From the NCBI RefSeq assembly GCF_049673105.1, contig NZ_JBATXG010000003.1, forward strand, positions 1-64,000: DNA of 64,000 nt. The letters are read 5' to 3'. Origin of the DNA: Castellaniella sp049673105. Its GTDB lineage: Bacteria; Pseudomonadota; Gammaproteobacteria; Burkholderiales; Burkholderiaceae_B. The position numbers were made by a program, and so were the translations under genes. Positions 47,991 to 56,321 of this stretch are shown here, piece by piece. The notes below the pieces were generated by a model. That model ran no database searches. It was not told the origin of the DNA and was given only the letters and a program-made list of their open reading frames with translations. Each line of letters starts with the position of its first letter. Within the stretch, counting starts at the first letter, position 1.

Positions 47991-48883
47991 GCCGTCAGCT
48001 GCGCGCGGCGCAGCAGCAGGATCTGGTCGCTGGCGGTTTCCGTGCTCAGCCAGACGGGGTCCAGATCCGGGAATGCCGCCTGGAAATGCGCCTGTTCGTG
48101 GCCGATCTCCAGCACCAGCAGGCCGTCGTCCGTCAGGTGCTCAGGGGCTTTCGTCAGGATGCGCCGCACCAGATCCATGCCATCCTGGCCGCCGGCCAGG
48201 GCCATGCGCGGCTCGTGCCGATATTCGGGCGGCAGCGCCGTCATGGCCTGGCTGTTGACGTAGGGCGGATTGCAGATGATCAGGTCGTAGCGGCGATCGC
48301 CGGGGATCTGGGCGAACAGATCGCTGCGCAGCGCCTGCACGCGGCCCTGCAGTTCGTGCAGGGCGATGTTCGATTGCGTGACCGCCAGGGCGTCGGGTGA
48401 CAGGTCGACCGCATCCACCTGAGCGTCCTCGAAGGCCAGGGCCGCCAGAATCGCCAGACAGCCCGATCCGGTGCACAGATCCAGCACGCGCGTCACGGCG
48501 TCGGGGTCTTCGATCCAGGGCGTCAGTTGTTCGGCCAGCAGTTCGGCGATCGGCGATCGCGGCACGATCACGCGCTCGTCCACCAGAAAACGCTCACCTT
48601 GCAGCCAAGCCTCGCCCGTCAGGTAGGCGGCGGGCTTGCGGCTGTTGACCCGTTCGTGGATCAGGTCGACGCAGCGCTGGCGTTCGCGTTCCAGCAGGCG
48701 CGCATCCAGAAAGGGTTCCAGCGTGTCCAGGGGCAGGTGCAGAGAATGCAGCAACAGATAGACGGCCTCGTCCCAGGCATTGTCGCTGCCATGACCAAAG
48801 ACCAGATTGGCGCCGCGAAAGCGGGTCACGGCCCAGCGCAGCAAGTCGCGCAGGGTCAGCAGTTCGGTATGGGGAGAAGCCAT
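47987..48883 (-). CDS. prmB: Ribosomal protein uL3 glutamine N5-methyltransferase
   Basis: SAM-dependent methyltransferase that modifies a glutamine of ribosomal protein L3. 298 residues: a helical N-part (RDLLRWAVTRFRGANLVFGHGSDNAWDEAVYLLLHSLHLP), VLDLCTGSGCLAILAAL as SAM site, and the NPPY catalytic motif in LIICNPPYVNSQAM. Its N-part marks it as PrmB rather than PrmC. It follows dapE by 48 bases and overlaps the ABC-F gene. Confidence 0.93.
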   Translation of the reverse strand: MASPHTELLTLRDLLRWAVTRFRGANLVFGHGSDNAWDEAVYLLLHSLHLPLDTLEPFLDARLLERERQRCVDLIHERVNSRKPAAYLTGEAWLQGERFLVDERVIVPRSPIAELLAEQLTPWIEDPDAVTRVLDLCTGSGCLAILAALAFEDAQVDAVDLSPDALAVTQSNIALHELQGRVQALRSDLFAQIPGDRRYDLIICNPPYVNSQAMTALPPEYRHEPRMALAGGQDGMDLVRRILTKAPEHLTDDGLLVLEIGHEQAHFQAAFPDLDPVWLSTETASDQILLLRRAQLTA

Positions 48884-48931
48884 GTCGGGCGAGTGCGTTC
48901 CGATGGAGCAGGGGCGGCGCCGTGGCGCGGA

Positions 48932-50080
48932 TCAGCTGTGTCCCGCGTCGGGCAGCAACGTTTCCAGGACCCTGCGATAAATGTTTTTCAGGGGGACCAG
49001 GTTGTCCAGGGGCAGGCATTCTCCCACCTGGTGTATGGTCCGGTTCAAAGGGCCGAACTCGACGACCTGCGGACACAGGCGGGCGATGAAGCGACCGTCG
49101 GACGTGCCGCCGGTGGTCGAGAGTTCCGCCCGCACACCGGTTTCATCCGAGATGGCCGATTGTAGCGCAGCGCATAGCGGCCCTTGCGGGGTCAGAAACG
49201 GCAGCCCGCTGAGCGTCCAGGTGATGTGGTAGTCCAGCCCGTGACGTGCCAGGATGGCGTGCACGCGCGCCTGCAATCCGTCTGGCGTACTGGCGGTGGA
49301 AAAACGGAAATTGCAGTCGATGACGGCTTCGCCGGGAATGACATTGCCCGCGCCCGTGCCGGCATGCAGATTGGACACCTGGAAGGTCGTGGGCGGGAAG
49401 TAGACATTGCCTTCGTCCCAGCGAACAGTGCTTAGTTCGGCCAGCGCAGGGGCCAGTTCGTGGATGGGGTTGCGGGCCAGATGCGGGTAGGCCACATGAC
49501 CCTGGATGCCGCGCACCGTGATGCGCGCCGACATCGAACCCCGCCGCCCGTTTTTAATCGTGTCGCCCAGCCGGTCGCCCGAGGTGGGTTCGCCGACGAT
49601 GCAGTAGTCCAGCGTATCGCCGCGGGATTCCAGGACGCGGCAGACGTGCACGGTGCCGTCGGTGGCCGGGCCTTCTTCGTCGGATGTCAGCAGCAGGGCG
49701 ATGGACCCTGTGTGCTGCGGATGGGCGGCGGTGAATTCCTCGACGGCCACGACAAAGGCGGCCACGGATGTTTTCATGTCGGCGGCGCCCCGGCCCACCA
49801 GCATGCCATCGGTCTCGGTCGGCTCGAAAGGTGGGCTGGGCCAGGCGGATTCGGGGCCGGGCGGGACGACGTCGGTGTGGCCGGCAAACACCAGCAGGGG
49901 GGCGTTGGCGCCGCGCCGCGCCCACAGATTGCTGACGCCGCCGCTGGGCAGCGATTCGCAGGTGAAGCCCAGGGGGCCAAGCCGCTGAGCGATCAGGTCC
50001 TGGCAACCGGCATCGTCGGGCGTGACCGAGGGGCGGGCAATCAGCGCATGGGCCAGCGCGCGGACATCGGCATCAGCCAT
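48932..50080 (-). CDS. dapE: Succinyl-diaminopimelate desuccinylase
   Basis: Zinc peptidase-like enzyme of lysine/diaminopimelate synthesis, 382 residues. Metal and catalytic blocks are LVFAGHTDVVPPG, GRGAADMKTSVAAFVVA, and SDEEGPATDGT with the catalytic Glu pair. The dimerisation domain carries GRRGSMSARITVRGIQGHVAYPHLARNP. Begins one base after the dapD stop. Complete family length. Confidence 0.96.
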   Translation of the reverse strand: MADADVRALAHALIARPSVTPDDAGCQDLIAQRLGPLGFTCESLPSGGVSNLWARRGANAPLLVFAGHTDVVPPGPESAWPSPPFEPTETDGMLVGRGAADMKTSVAAFVVAVEEFTAAHPQHTGSIALLLTSDEEGPATDGTVHVCRVLESRGDTLDYCIVGEPTSGDRLGDTIKNGRRGSMSARITVRGIQGHVAYPHLARNPIHELAPALAELSTVRWDEGNVYFPPTTFQVSNLHAGTGAGNVIPGEAVIDCNFRFSTASTPDGLQARVHAILARHGLDYHITWTLSGLPFLTPQGPLCAALQSAISDETGVRAELSTTGGTSDGRFIARLCPQVVEFGPLNRTIHQVGECLPLDNLVPLKNIYRRVLETLLPDAGHS

Positions 50081-50081
50081 C

Positions 50082-50903
50082 TCAGGCCCTCAGCAGGTCG
50101 TTGATGCTGGTCTTGGCGCGGGTCTGGGCGTCGACGCGCTTGACGATCACCGCGCAGGCCAGGCTGTGGCTGCCGTCAGCGGCGGGCAGGGAACCCGGCA
50201 CCACGACGGACCCCGACGGGACCCGACCGTAATGAATCTCGCCCGTCGTGCGGTCGTAGATTTTCGTGCTTTGTGAAATGAAAACGCCCATCGCCAGGAC
50301 GCTGTTTTCCTCGACCACCACGCCCTCGACAATTTCGGAGCGGGCGCCGATGAAGCAGTTGTCTTCGATGATGGTCGGGCCGGCCTGCAGCGGTTCCAGC
50401 ACGCCGCCGATGCCCACGCCGCCGGATAGATGCACGTGGCGACCGATCTGGGCGCAAGATCCCACCGTCGCCCAGGTGTCCACCATCGAGCCTTCGCCCA
50501 CGCGGGCGCCGATGTTCACGTAAGACGGCATCAACACCACATCGGGGGCGATATAGGCGCCCCGCCGCACAGTGGCCGTGGGCACGACCCGGATGCCGGA
50601 CTGCTGAAAATCGGCGGGGGAGTAATCCTGGAACTTCAGCGGAACCTTGTCGTAGTACAGCTGAGGGGACTGGCCCATGACGCGGTTGTTCGTCAGGCGA
50701 AAGGACAGCAATACCGCTTTTTTCAGCCATTGATGCACCTGCCACTGACCATCGATTTTTTCGGCCACCCGCAGCGTGCCGTCATCCAGCCCCGCCAAGG
50801 TGTGTTCGATGGCCTGGGCCAGCGCGCCAGGTGTCAGGCCGGACGAGATCGTGGCCCGGTCTTCCCAGGCGGATTCGATGAGGTTCTGGTGAGCAGTGTG
50901 CAT
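50082..50903 (-). CDS. dapD: Tetrahydrodipicolinate N-succinyltransferase
   Basis: Transfers succinyl from succinyl-CoA to tetrahydrodipicolinate, the step before DapC/DapE. 273 residues, family standard. The left-handed beta-helix hexapeptides are visible from about residue 110 (RRGAYIAPDVVLMPSYVNIGARVGEGSMVDTWATVGSCAQIGRHVHLSGG). ATG at 50903 gives MHTAHQNLIESAWE. A promoter with an overlapping palindrome lies just upstream. dapC is not in the window. First gene of dapD-dapE-prmB-ABC-F. Confidence 0.96.
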   Translation of the reverse strand: MHTAHQNLIESAWEDRATISSGLTPGALAQAIEHTLAGLDDGTLRVAEKIDGQWQVHQWLKKAVLLSFRLTNNRVMGQSPQLYYDKVPLKFQDYSPADFQQSGIRVVPTATVRRGAYIAPDVVLMPSYVNIGARVGEGSMVDTWATVGSCAQIGRHVHLSGGVGIGGVLEPLQAGPTIIEDNCFIGARSEIVEGVVVEENSVLAMGVFISQSTKIYDRTTGEIHYGRVPSGSVVVPGSLPAADGSHSLACAVIVKRVDAQTRAKTSINDLLRA

Positions 50904-50924
50904 GACGGCGGGACCCTCGTTGGC

Positions 50925-50975
50925 GCTGATAAAAAATCGGGGGACTATTTTATCAGCGTGTTTGCCGTCTGTCGG
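50925..50975 (-). promoter_or_regulatory. dapD promoter with overlapping palindromic operator
   Basis: On the minus strand -35 CCGACA (50970-50975), 17 bases, -10 TAAAAT (50947-50952). Over the -10 runs the 10-bp perfect inverted repeat GCTGATAAAA (50925-50934) / TTTTATCAGC (50948-50957), spaced by 13 bases. The repeat covers both the -10 and the region after the expected start point, which fits an operator better than an RNA hairpin. Confidence 0.5.
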
Positions 50976-51068
50976 ACGAATGTTCAATCGCCAGTCAGCC
51001 GGCGTCCAGCCCATTTGTCAGAAATCGATTTCCAGGCGGGTGGCGTCATGGAACAGGGGGCCAGCTTT

Positions 51069-52700
51069 CTAGGCGTCGGGGTGTTGGTGCAGATCGCGCA
51101 GCGCCTTGCGGATCACCTTGCCCGTGGTCGTCATCGGCAGGGCATCCATGAATTCGATCAGGCGCGGGTATTCGTGGGCGGCGGCGCGCTGCCGGACATG
51201 ATCCTGGATCTCGGCGATCAGCGCGGCGCTGGACTGGAAGCCTTCTTTCAGCACGATGCAGGCTTTGACGATTTCGGTGCGTTCTGGGTCCGGGACGCCG
51301 ATGACGGCGGCCATGCGGACGGCTGGGTGGCTGAGCAGACAGTCTTCGATCGGCCCCGGGCCGATGCGGTAGCCCGCGCTGGTGATGACGTCGTCGCCGC
51401 GCCCCTTGAACCACAGATACCCGTCCGCGTCGCGCATGCCGCGGTCTCCTGTGACCAGGAATTCGCCAATGAAGGCGTCGGCGGTGGCGCGCGGGTTGGC
51501 CCAATATTGCAGGAACATCACCGGGTCGGGGCGGCGCACTGCGATGTGGCCTTCGGTGCCATCGGGCAGGATGCGTCCGTTGTCGTCGATGATCCGGACG
51601 TCATGACCCGGTACGGGCCGTCCCATGGCCCCCGCTCGCGGCTCGAACAGGGCCGCGCATGATGACACGATCATATTGCACTCAGTCTGCCCATAGAATT
51701 CGTTGATCGTGACCCCCAGGGTCTTGCGTCCCCAGGCGATCAGCTGGGCGCCCAGGGTTTCGCCGCCGCTGGCGACCGACACCAGCCGCAAGGCGCCGTA
51801 TTGTTCCGGCGCATCCAGGGCGCGCAGCATCTTCAGCGCAGTGGGCGGCAGGAAGGTATGGCTGACTTGGTGCCTGGACATCAGCCGCCAGGCTTGTTCA
51901 GCGTCGAATTTGCCAAAGCGGTGGGCCAGGACGGGGACGCCGTGATGCCATGACGGCATCAGCACATCCATCAGGCCGCCGATCCAGGCCCAGTCAGCCG
52001 GCGTCCACATCAGGCTGGCCTGCTTGGGGAAGAAGTTGTGCGAGATCTCGACGCCGGGCAGGTGGCCCAGCAACATGCGATGGGCATGCAAGGCGCCCTT
52101 CGGTTTGCCGGTCGTGCCCGAGGTATAGATGATCACTGCCGGGTCATCGGCCAGTGTGTCGTGCGGCGTCAGGGCCTTGCCTCGCTGGGATTCGATGGCG
52201 CCCCAGAAAGCGGTTTCGTCCTGGGGTTCGGCATGAATGTTCAGGACGCAGCTCAGATCTGGCAGCGCGGCCCGTATGGCCGCGATCTTGCCCATGCCTT
52301 CGGTGTGGGTGACCAGCACCCGTGCGCCGGAATTCCCCAGCCGGTATTGCAAGGCGTCGGTGCCGAACAGCGTGAACAGGGGTACGGCAATGGCCCCAAG
52401 CTTATAGACGGCCAGGTGGGACAGAGCGGTTTCCAGCGACTGGGGCAGCAGGATGCCGACACGGTCGCCGGGTCTCACGCCGCGCGCCCGCAGGGCCAGA
52501 GCCAGTTCGTCGGACCAGTGTTTCAGCTGGTCGAAGGTATATTGATCGGGCGGCGAGTCGCCGCGGTCCACGATCAGGGCGGGACGACCGCTGCCGTCGG
52601 CCCATCGGTCACAGACGTCTGTGCCGATGTTGTAGTGCGCCGGTACCGACCAGGAAAAATCCCGGTACGTATGAGCATAGTCGTCTCGCGCCTGAAGCAT
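51069..52700 (-). CDS. Acyl-CoA synthetase (AMP-forming)
   Basis: Adenylate-forming CoA ligase, 543 residues. Phosphate-loop AVIIYTSGTTGKPKGALHAH, GVTINEFYGQTECN, WFKGRGDDVITSAGYRIGP and the final catalytic Lys in MTTTGKVIRKALRD are intact. The arrangement is close to acetyl-CoA/medium-chain acyl-CoA synthetases. Substrate unknown. It follows a HAAT-type binding-protein gene by 13 bases, so the pair is probably co-transcribed and handles an imported carboxylic acid. Confidence 0.88.
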   Translation of the reverse strand: MLQARDDYAHTYRDFSWSVPAHYNIGTDVCDRWADGSGRPALIVDRGDSPPDQYTFDQLKHWSDELALALRARGVRPGDRVGILLPQSLETALSHLAVYKLGAIAVPLFTLFGTDALQYRLGNSGARVLVTHTEGMGKIAAIRAALPDLSCVLNIHAEPQDETAFWGAIESQRGKALTPHDTLADDPAVIIYTSGTTGKPKGALHAHRMLLGHLPGVEISHNFFPKQASLMWTPADWAWIGGLMDVLMPSWHHGVPVLAHRFGKFDAEQAWRLMSRHQVSHTFLPPTALKMLRALDAPEQYGALRLVSVASGGETLGAQLIAWGRKTLGVTINEFYGQTECNMIVSSCAALFEPRAGAMGRPVPGHDVRIIDDNGRILPDGTEGHIAVRRPDPVMFLQYWANPRATADAFIGEFLVTGDRGMRDADGYLWFKGRGDDVITSAGYRIGPGPIEDCLLSHPAVRMAAVIGVPDPERTEIVKACIVLKEGFQSSAALIAEIQDHVRQRAAAHEYPRLIEFMDALPMTTTGKVIRKALRDLHQHPDA

Positions 52701-52713
52701 GTGGGTCTCCGGT

Positions 52714-53925
52714 TCAGCCTTTGAGCAGTGAGCAGGTCGATTCCGATTCCGGTCCGTAAACCGATTCGGCGGGCAGGGTGCGCACGATGTTGTAGTAGTC
52801 CCAGGGCGCCTTGGATTGCTCGGGCTTTTTCACCTGCGCCAGGTACATGTCGTGCATCATCAGGCCGTCTTTGCGCACATAGCCGTTTTTGACAAACATA
52901 TCGTTGATCTTGTGCGATTTCAGGTACTGCATGATGGTGTCGCCGTCATCCGTGCCAGTGGCTTTGACGGCTTCCAGGTAGTTTTTGGCCACGGAATAAT
53001 CACCGGCTTGCAGGAAGGAAGGCGCGCGCTTGTGTTGGTCGAAGAAACGCTTGGCCCAGGCGCGCGAGTCGTCGGACTGGTTCCAGTACCAAGGCGTGGT
53101 CAGATACAGTCCCGCGGTACTTTCCAGGCCCAGGGCGTGGATGTCGTTGATGAACACCAGCAGACCGGCCAGTTTCATGGTCTTGGTGATGCCGAACTCG
53201 TTTGCGGCTTTGGCGGAATTGATGAAATCCCCGCCGGCGTTCGCCAGCCCCAGCACCTGGGCGCCCGAGCTTTGGGCCTGCAACAGGAAGGATGAAAAGT
53301 CCGATGTGGCGATCGGCGCGCGCACGGCGCCCAGAACCTTGCCGCCGTCCTTTTTCACGACCGCGGCGGTATCTTGTTCCAGCGAATGGCCGAACGCATA
53401 GTCAGCCGTCAGGAAGAACCAGGTCTTGCCGCCCTCGCGCACGACGGCGGACCCGGTGCCATTGGCCAAGGCTACCGTGTTGTAGGCGTAGTGCACGGTG
53501 TAGGGCGTGCATTTTTCATTGGTCAGTTGCGACGAGCCGGGGCCGACCGCCAGGAAAGGTTTTTTCTTTTCGGCAGCGACTGCGGCCATGGACAGCGCCG
53601 TGGCGGAATTGGTGCCGCCCACCAGCATGTCCAGTTGCTGGGTGTCGAACCAATCACGGGCCCGGGCCGAGGCGATGTCGGCCTTGTTCTGGTGGTCGGC
53701 GGTCAGCAGTTCGATCTTCTTGCCGTTGATCTCGCCCCCCATGTCGGCGATGGCCATGCGGATGGCATCGGCCCCCGCTTGTCCGTCGATGTCGGCGTAT
53801 ACCCCGGACATGTCGGCGATGAAGCCGATGCGGATGACGTCATCCGACATGCCGGCGGCGTGGGAAGGCAGGCTGGCGCCGAGGCCGAACACGGCCAGAG
53901 CAGCCGCCAAGGCGGTTTTTTTCAT
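52714..53925 (-). CDS. HAAT-type ABC transporter substrate-binding protein (orphan)
   Basis: 403 residues with signal peptide MKKTALAAALAVFGLGASLPSHAAG and the Peripla_BP_6 start IRIGFIADMSGVYADIDGQAG. It has LVGGTNSATALSMAAVAAEKKKPFLAVGPGSSQLTNEKCTPYTVHYAYNTVA, a subgroup often linked to aromatic or dicarboxylic acid uptake. AGGAG stands upstream of the ATG at 53925. There is no permease or ATPase beside it; it is followed by an acyl-CoA ligase gene, so its transporter partners must be elsewhere. Divergent from the EcsC-family gene. Confidence 0.9.
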   Translation of the reverse strand: MKKTALAAALAVFGLGASLPSHAAGMSDDVIRIGFIADMSGVYADIDGQAGADAIRMAIADMGGEINGKKIELLTADHQNKADIASARARDWFDTQQLDMLVGGTNSATALSMAAVAAEKKKPFLAVGPGSSQLTNEKCTPYTVHYAYNTVALANGTGSAVVREGGKTWFFLTADYAFGHSLEQDTAAVVKKDGGKVLGAVRAPIATSDFSSFLLQAQSSGAQVLGLANAGGDFINSAKAANEFGITKTMKLAGLLVFINDIHALGLESTAGLYLTTPWYWNQSDDSRAWAKRFFDQHKRAPSFLQAGDYSVAKNYLEAVKATGTDDGDTIMQYLKSHKINDMFVKNGYVRKDGLMMHDMYLAQVKKPEQSKAPWDYYNIVRTLPAESVYGPESESTCSLLKG

Positions 53926-54035
53926 AAGTTTGTCTCCTGAGTATGCTGTTTTTATCCGCTCGCGCGGTATGGACCACGATACAGAGGTGCAGCCGCGCTG
54001 TCGAGGATTTGGAATACTTGGCGCACAATGGGCGC

Positions 54036-54860
54036 ATGGATCAACAAGAACGGATAGATGTGATGGATGTACCCTGGAGCGCTGCCGATATGGCGGATCT
54101 GCGCGTGGCCCGTCAGTTGCTGGAAAATCCCGGCCTGGCCGCCCGTATGACCAACCTGGTCGGCACACCCATCGAGAAAGGCCTGGACATGCTGTCCCTG
54201 GGCTGGCAGGCCAAGCTTGCCGGCATCACCCGCGGCGCCCTGAGCAAGGCCGCCGACGCGGCGATTTTCACCCTGAGCGATACCCCCGGCGCGGGCAGTG
54301 CGGATCGCTGGCACAAATGGGGGGCGGCGCTCAGCGGCGGCGTCGGCGGATTTTTCGGCCTCGCCGGCTTGGCGGTGGAATTGCCGGTGTCCACGACGCT
54401 GATGATGCGCTCCATCGCCGCCATTGCCCGCAGCGAGGGCGAATCCTTGCAGGACGCCGATACCTGCAGGGCTTGTCTGGAAGTCTTCGCTCTGGGCGGC
54501 AAGGCCGACGCCGATGATGCCGCCGAGAGCGGTTATTACGCCGTGCGCGTGGCGCTCGCCCAGGCGGTGGGTCAGGCCGTGGACTATCTGGGCGCCAAGG
54601 TCGCGGTGGACAAGGCGTCCACCCCTGCGATGGCGCGCCTGATCGCGGCCATTGCGGACCGTTTCGGCATCCAGGTCACCGAGAAGGTCGCCGCCCAGGC
54701 CGTCCCTGCCTTGGGCGCAGCGGGCGGCGCGCTGGTCAATACCCTGTTCATCAACCACTTCCAGGATATGGCGCGCGGCCATTTCACCGTGCGTCGGCTG
54801 GAACGCAAATACGGAGAAGACGCGGTGCGGGCCGCCTATCTGGCGCTGGCGAGCGAATAG
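54036..54860 (+). CDS. EcsC family protein
   Basis: 274 residues, Ala/Gly-rich, with amphipathic or membrane-associated helices. GAALSGGVGGFFGLAGLAVELPVSTTLMMRSIAAIARSEGESL, the hallmark of the EcsC domain, is near residues 95-135. LGAAGGALVNTLFINHFQDMARGHFTVRRLERKYG closes the domain. Function in proteobacteria is unknown; in Bacillus EcsC is near an ABC transporter and protease context. The start at 54036 is the first ATG that gives a natural N-terminus; one at 54063 is also possible. It stands alone on plus between two minus-strand units. Confidence 0.82.
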   Translation: MDQQERIDVMDVPWSAADMADLRVARQLLENPGLAARMTNLVGTPIEKGLDMLSLGWQAKLAGITRGALSKAADAAIFTLSDTPGAGSADRWHKWGAALSGGVGGFFGLAGLAVELPVSTTLMMRSIAAIARSEGESLQDADTCRACLEVFALGGKADADDAAESGYYAVRVALAQAVGQAVDYLGAKVAVDKASTPAMARLIAAIADRFGIQVTEKVAAQAVPALGAAGGALVNTLFINHFQDMARGHFTVRRLERKYGEDAVRAAYLALASE

Positions 54861-54881
54861 GGCACGGTTCCGGGCGACCCC

Positions 54882-56321
54882 TCAGCTGTCCCAACCCCCG
54901 CCGAGTGCCCGGATCAACTGCACGGCTTCGTGCGCGCGCAGGCCATCCAATTGCACGACGGCGCGTTTGCGCTGCAGCACGTTGCGGTCGGCGTCGATGA
55001 CTTCCAGGTAACTGACCGAACCGGCTTCGTATTGGGCTTTGGACAGTTCCGCTGCGCGGGCGGCGGACGCCACGGCGGAGTCCTGCACCTCGCCTTGCTC
55101 GCCCAGCAGACGCAAAGAAGACAGGCCGTCTTCGACTTCTCCAAAGGCCTTGAGCACGCTTTGACGGTACAGGGCCACGTCTTCTTCGTAGCGGGCGCGG
55201 GCGCGATCCACGCCGGCCTGGCGGCGGCCACCATCGAAGATCGGCAGCGAGAGCGCCGTCCCCACCAGCGGACCCAGCAGGAAACTGCGGCTCGACCAGC
55301 GCAGCAGCTCGTCCAGTTCGGATGATTCGAATCCGAAGGCGCCCGTCAGGGTCAGTTGCGGGAACAGGGCGGCCTTGGCGGCGCCGACCCTGGCATTGGC
55401 GGCTGCCAGGGCCCGTTCCGCTGCGGCAATGTCAGGGCGCCTTTCCAGCAGGGAAGAAGGCAGGCCGGCGGGGATGGCGACCGGGATCCTGGCCAGAGGC
55501 TGACGCGACAGGGAAAAGTCCGCGGGCGGTCGCCCGAGCAGCAAGGCCAGTCCGTGCTCGGCGGCGGCGCGTTGACGATCAATGCCCAGCGCCTGGGCGC
55601 GCGCCGTCGCCAGTTCAGACCGGGCGCGCGCGACGTCCAGTTCGCTGATGTCGCCTTCACGGTAACGCGTCTCGACCAGATCCAGGCTCATGCGGCGCAG
55701 AGCAATCGTGTGCTCGTAGAGCAGGGTTTCGCCATCCAGTTGCCGGATCAGGAAATAGGATTGTGCGACGTCGGCCTGCAGCGCCAGCAGCACGGACTGG
55801 TAGAGGGCCTGTGCCCGCTGGGCGTCGGCGCTGGCGGCATCGACTTCCGAGGCGACACGACCAAAGAGATCGACTTCATAGGCCAGGCCGGTCTGCGCAC
55901 GCCAGAGCGTGGCAGTGCCGCCTGGGTCAGCGGCGCCCTGGATGGCTTCCGATGTGCGCTGACGGTTGGCGGCCAGACCGGTCGTCAGTTCCGGAAGCCG
56001 GTCCGCCCGGGCGCGCCCCAGCAGTGCGCGCGCCTGCTTTACGCGTGCGGCGGCGGCCTGCAGGTCCTGGTTCGCCTGCATGGCTTGTGTTTGCAGGGCA
56101 TCCAGCGCGGGATCCTTGAAAATGGCCCACCAGCGCCCTCGCGCCAGCGCATCGGCTGGCTGGGCCTGCTTCCAGCGCTGCTGTTCGGCGGCGCTCAGGC
56201 TGGCTTCCTTGAAGGCGGCGGGGACTTCGACGGCGGGCCGTTCATATTTGGGGCCGACGGCGCACCCGGCGAGCAGGGCCAGCAAGCTTGCCGTGGCAGC
56301 GAAAGAAATGCGTGTGATCAT
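54882..56321 (-). CDS. RND efflux outer-membrane lipoprotein (NodT/OprM family)
   Basis: Outer-membrane channel, 479 residues. The lipoprotein signal ends LLALLAGCAVGPKYERPAVEVP, with the lipid Cys at about residue 20, followed by the GPxY motif common in this family. Two outer-membrane-efflux repeats are marked by AAAARVKQARALLGRARADRLPELT and ARVGAAKAALFPQLTLTGAFGFES. Its ATG overlaps the RND gene stop (ATGA). Together with the two upstream genes it forms one tripartite pump. Confidence 0.94.
   Translation of the reverse strand: MITRISFAATASLLALLAGCAVGPKYERPAVEVPAAFKEASLSAAEQQRWKQAQPADALARGRWWAIFKDPALDALQTQAMQANQDLQAAAARVKQARALLGRARADRLPELTTGLAANRQRTSEAIQGAADPGGTATLWRAQTGLAYEVDLFGRVASEVDAASADAQRAQALYQSVLLALQADVAQSYFLIRQLDGETLLYEHTIALRRMSLDLVETRYREGDISELDVARARSELATARAQALGIDRQRAAAEHGLALLLGRPPADFSLSRQPLARIPVAIPAGLPSSLLERRPDIAAAERALAAANARVGAAKAALFPQLTLTGAFGFESSELDELLRWSSRSFLLGPLVGTALSLPIFDGGRRQAGVDRARARYEEDVALYRQSVLKAFGEVEDGLSSLRLLGEQGEVQDSAVASAARAAELSKAQYEAGSVSYLEVIDADRNVLQRKRAVVQLDGLRAHEAVQLIRALGGGWDS

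Noticed and set aside
50904..51068. Lysine riboswitch upstream of dapD
   Set aside because: The leader is too short and only a simple palindrome overlapping the -10 is visible.
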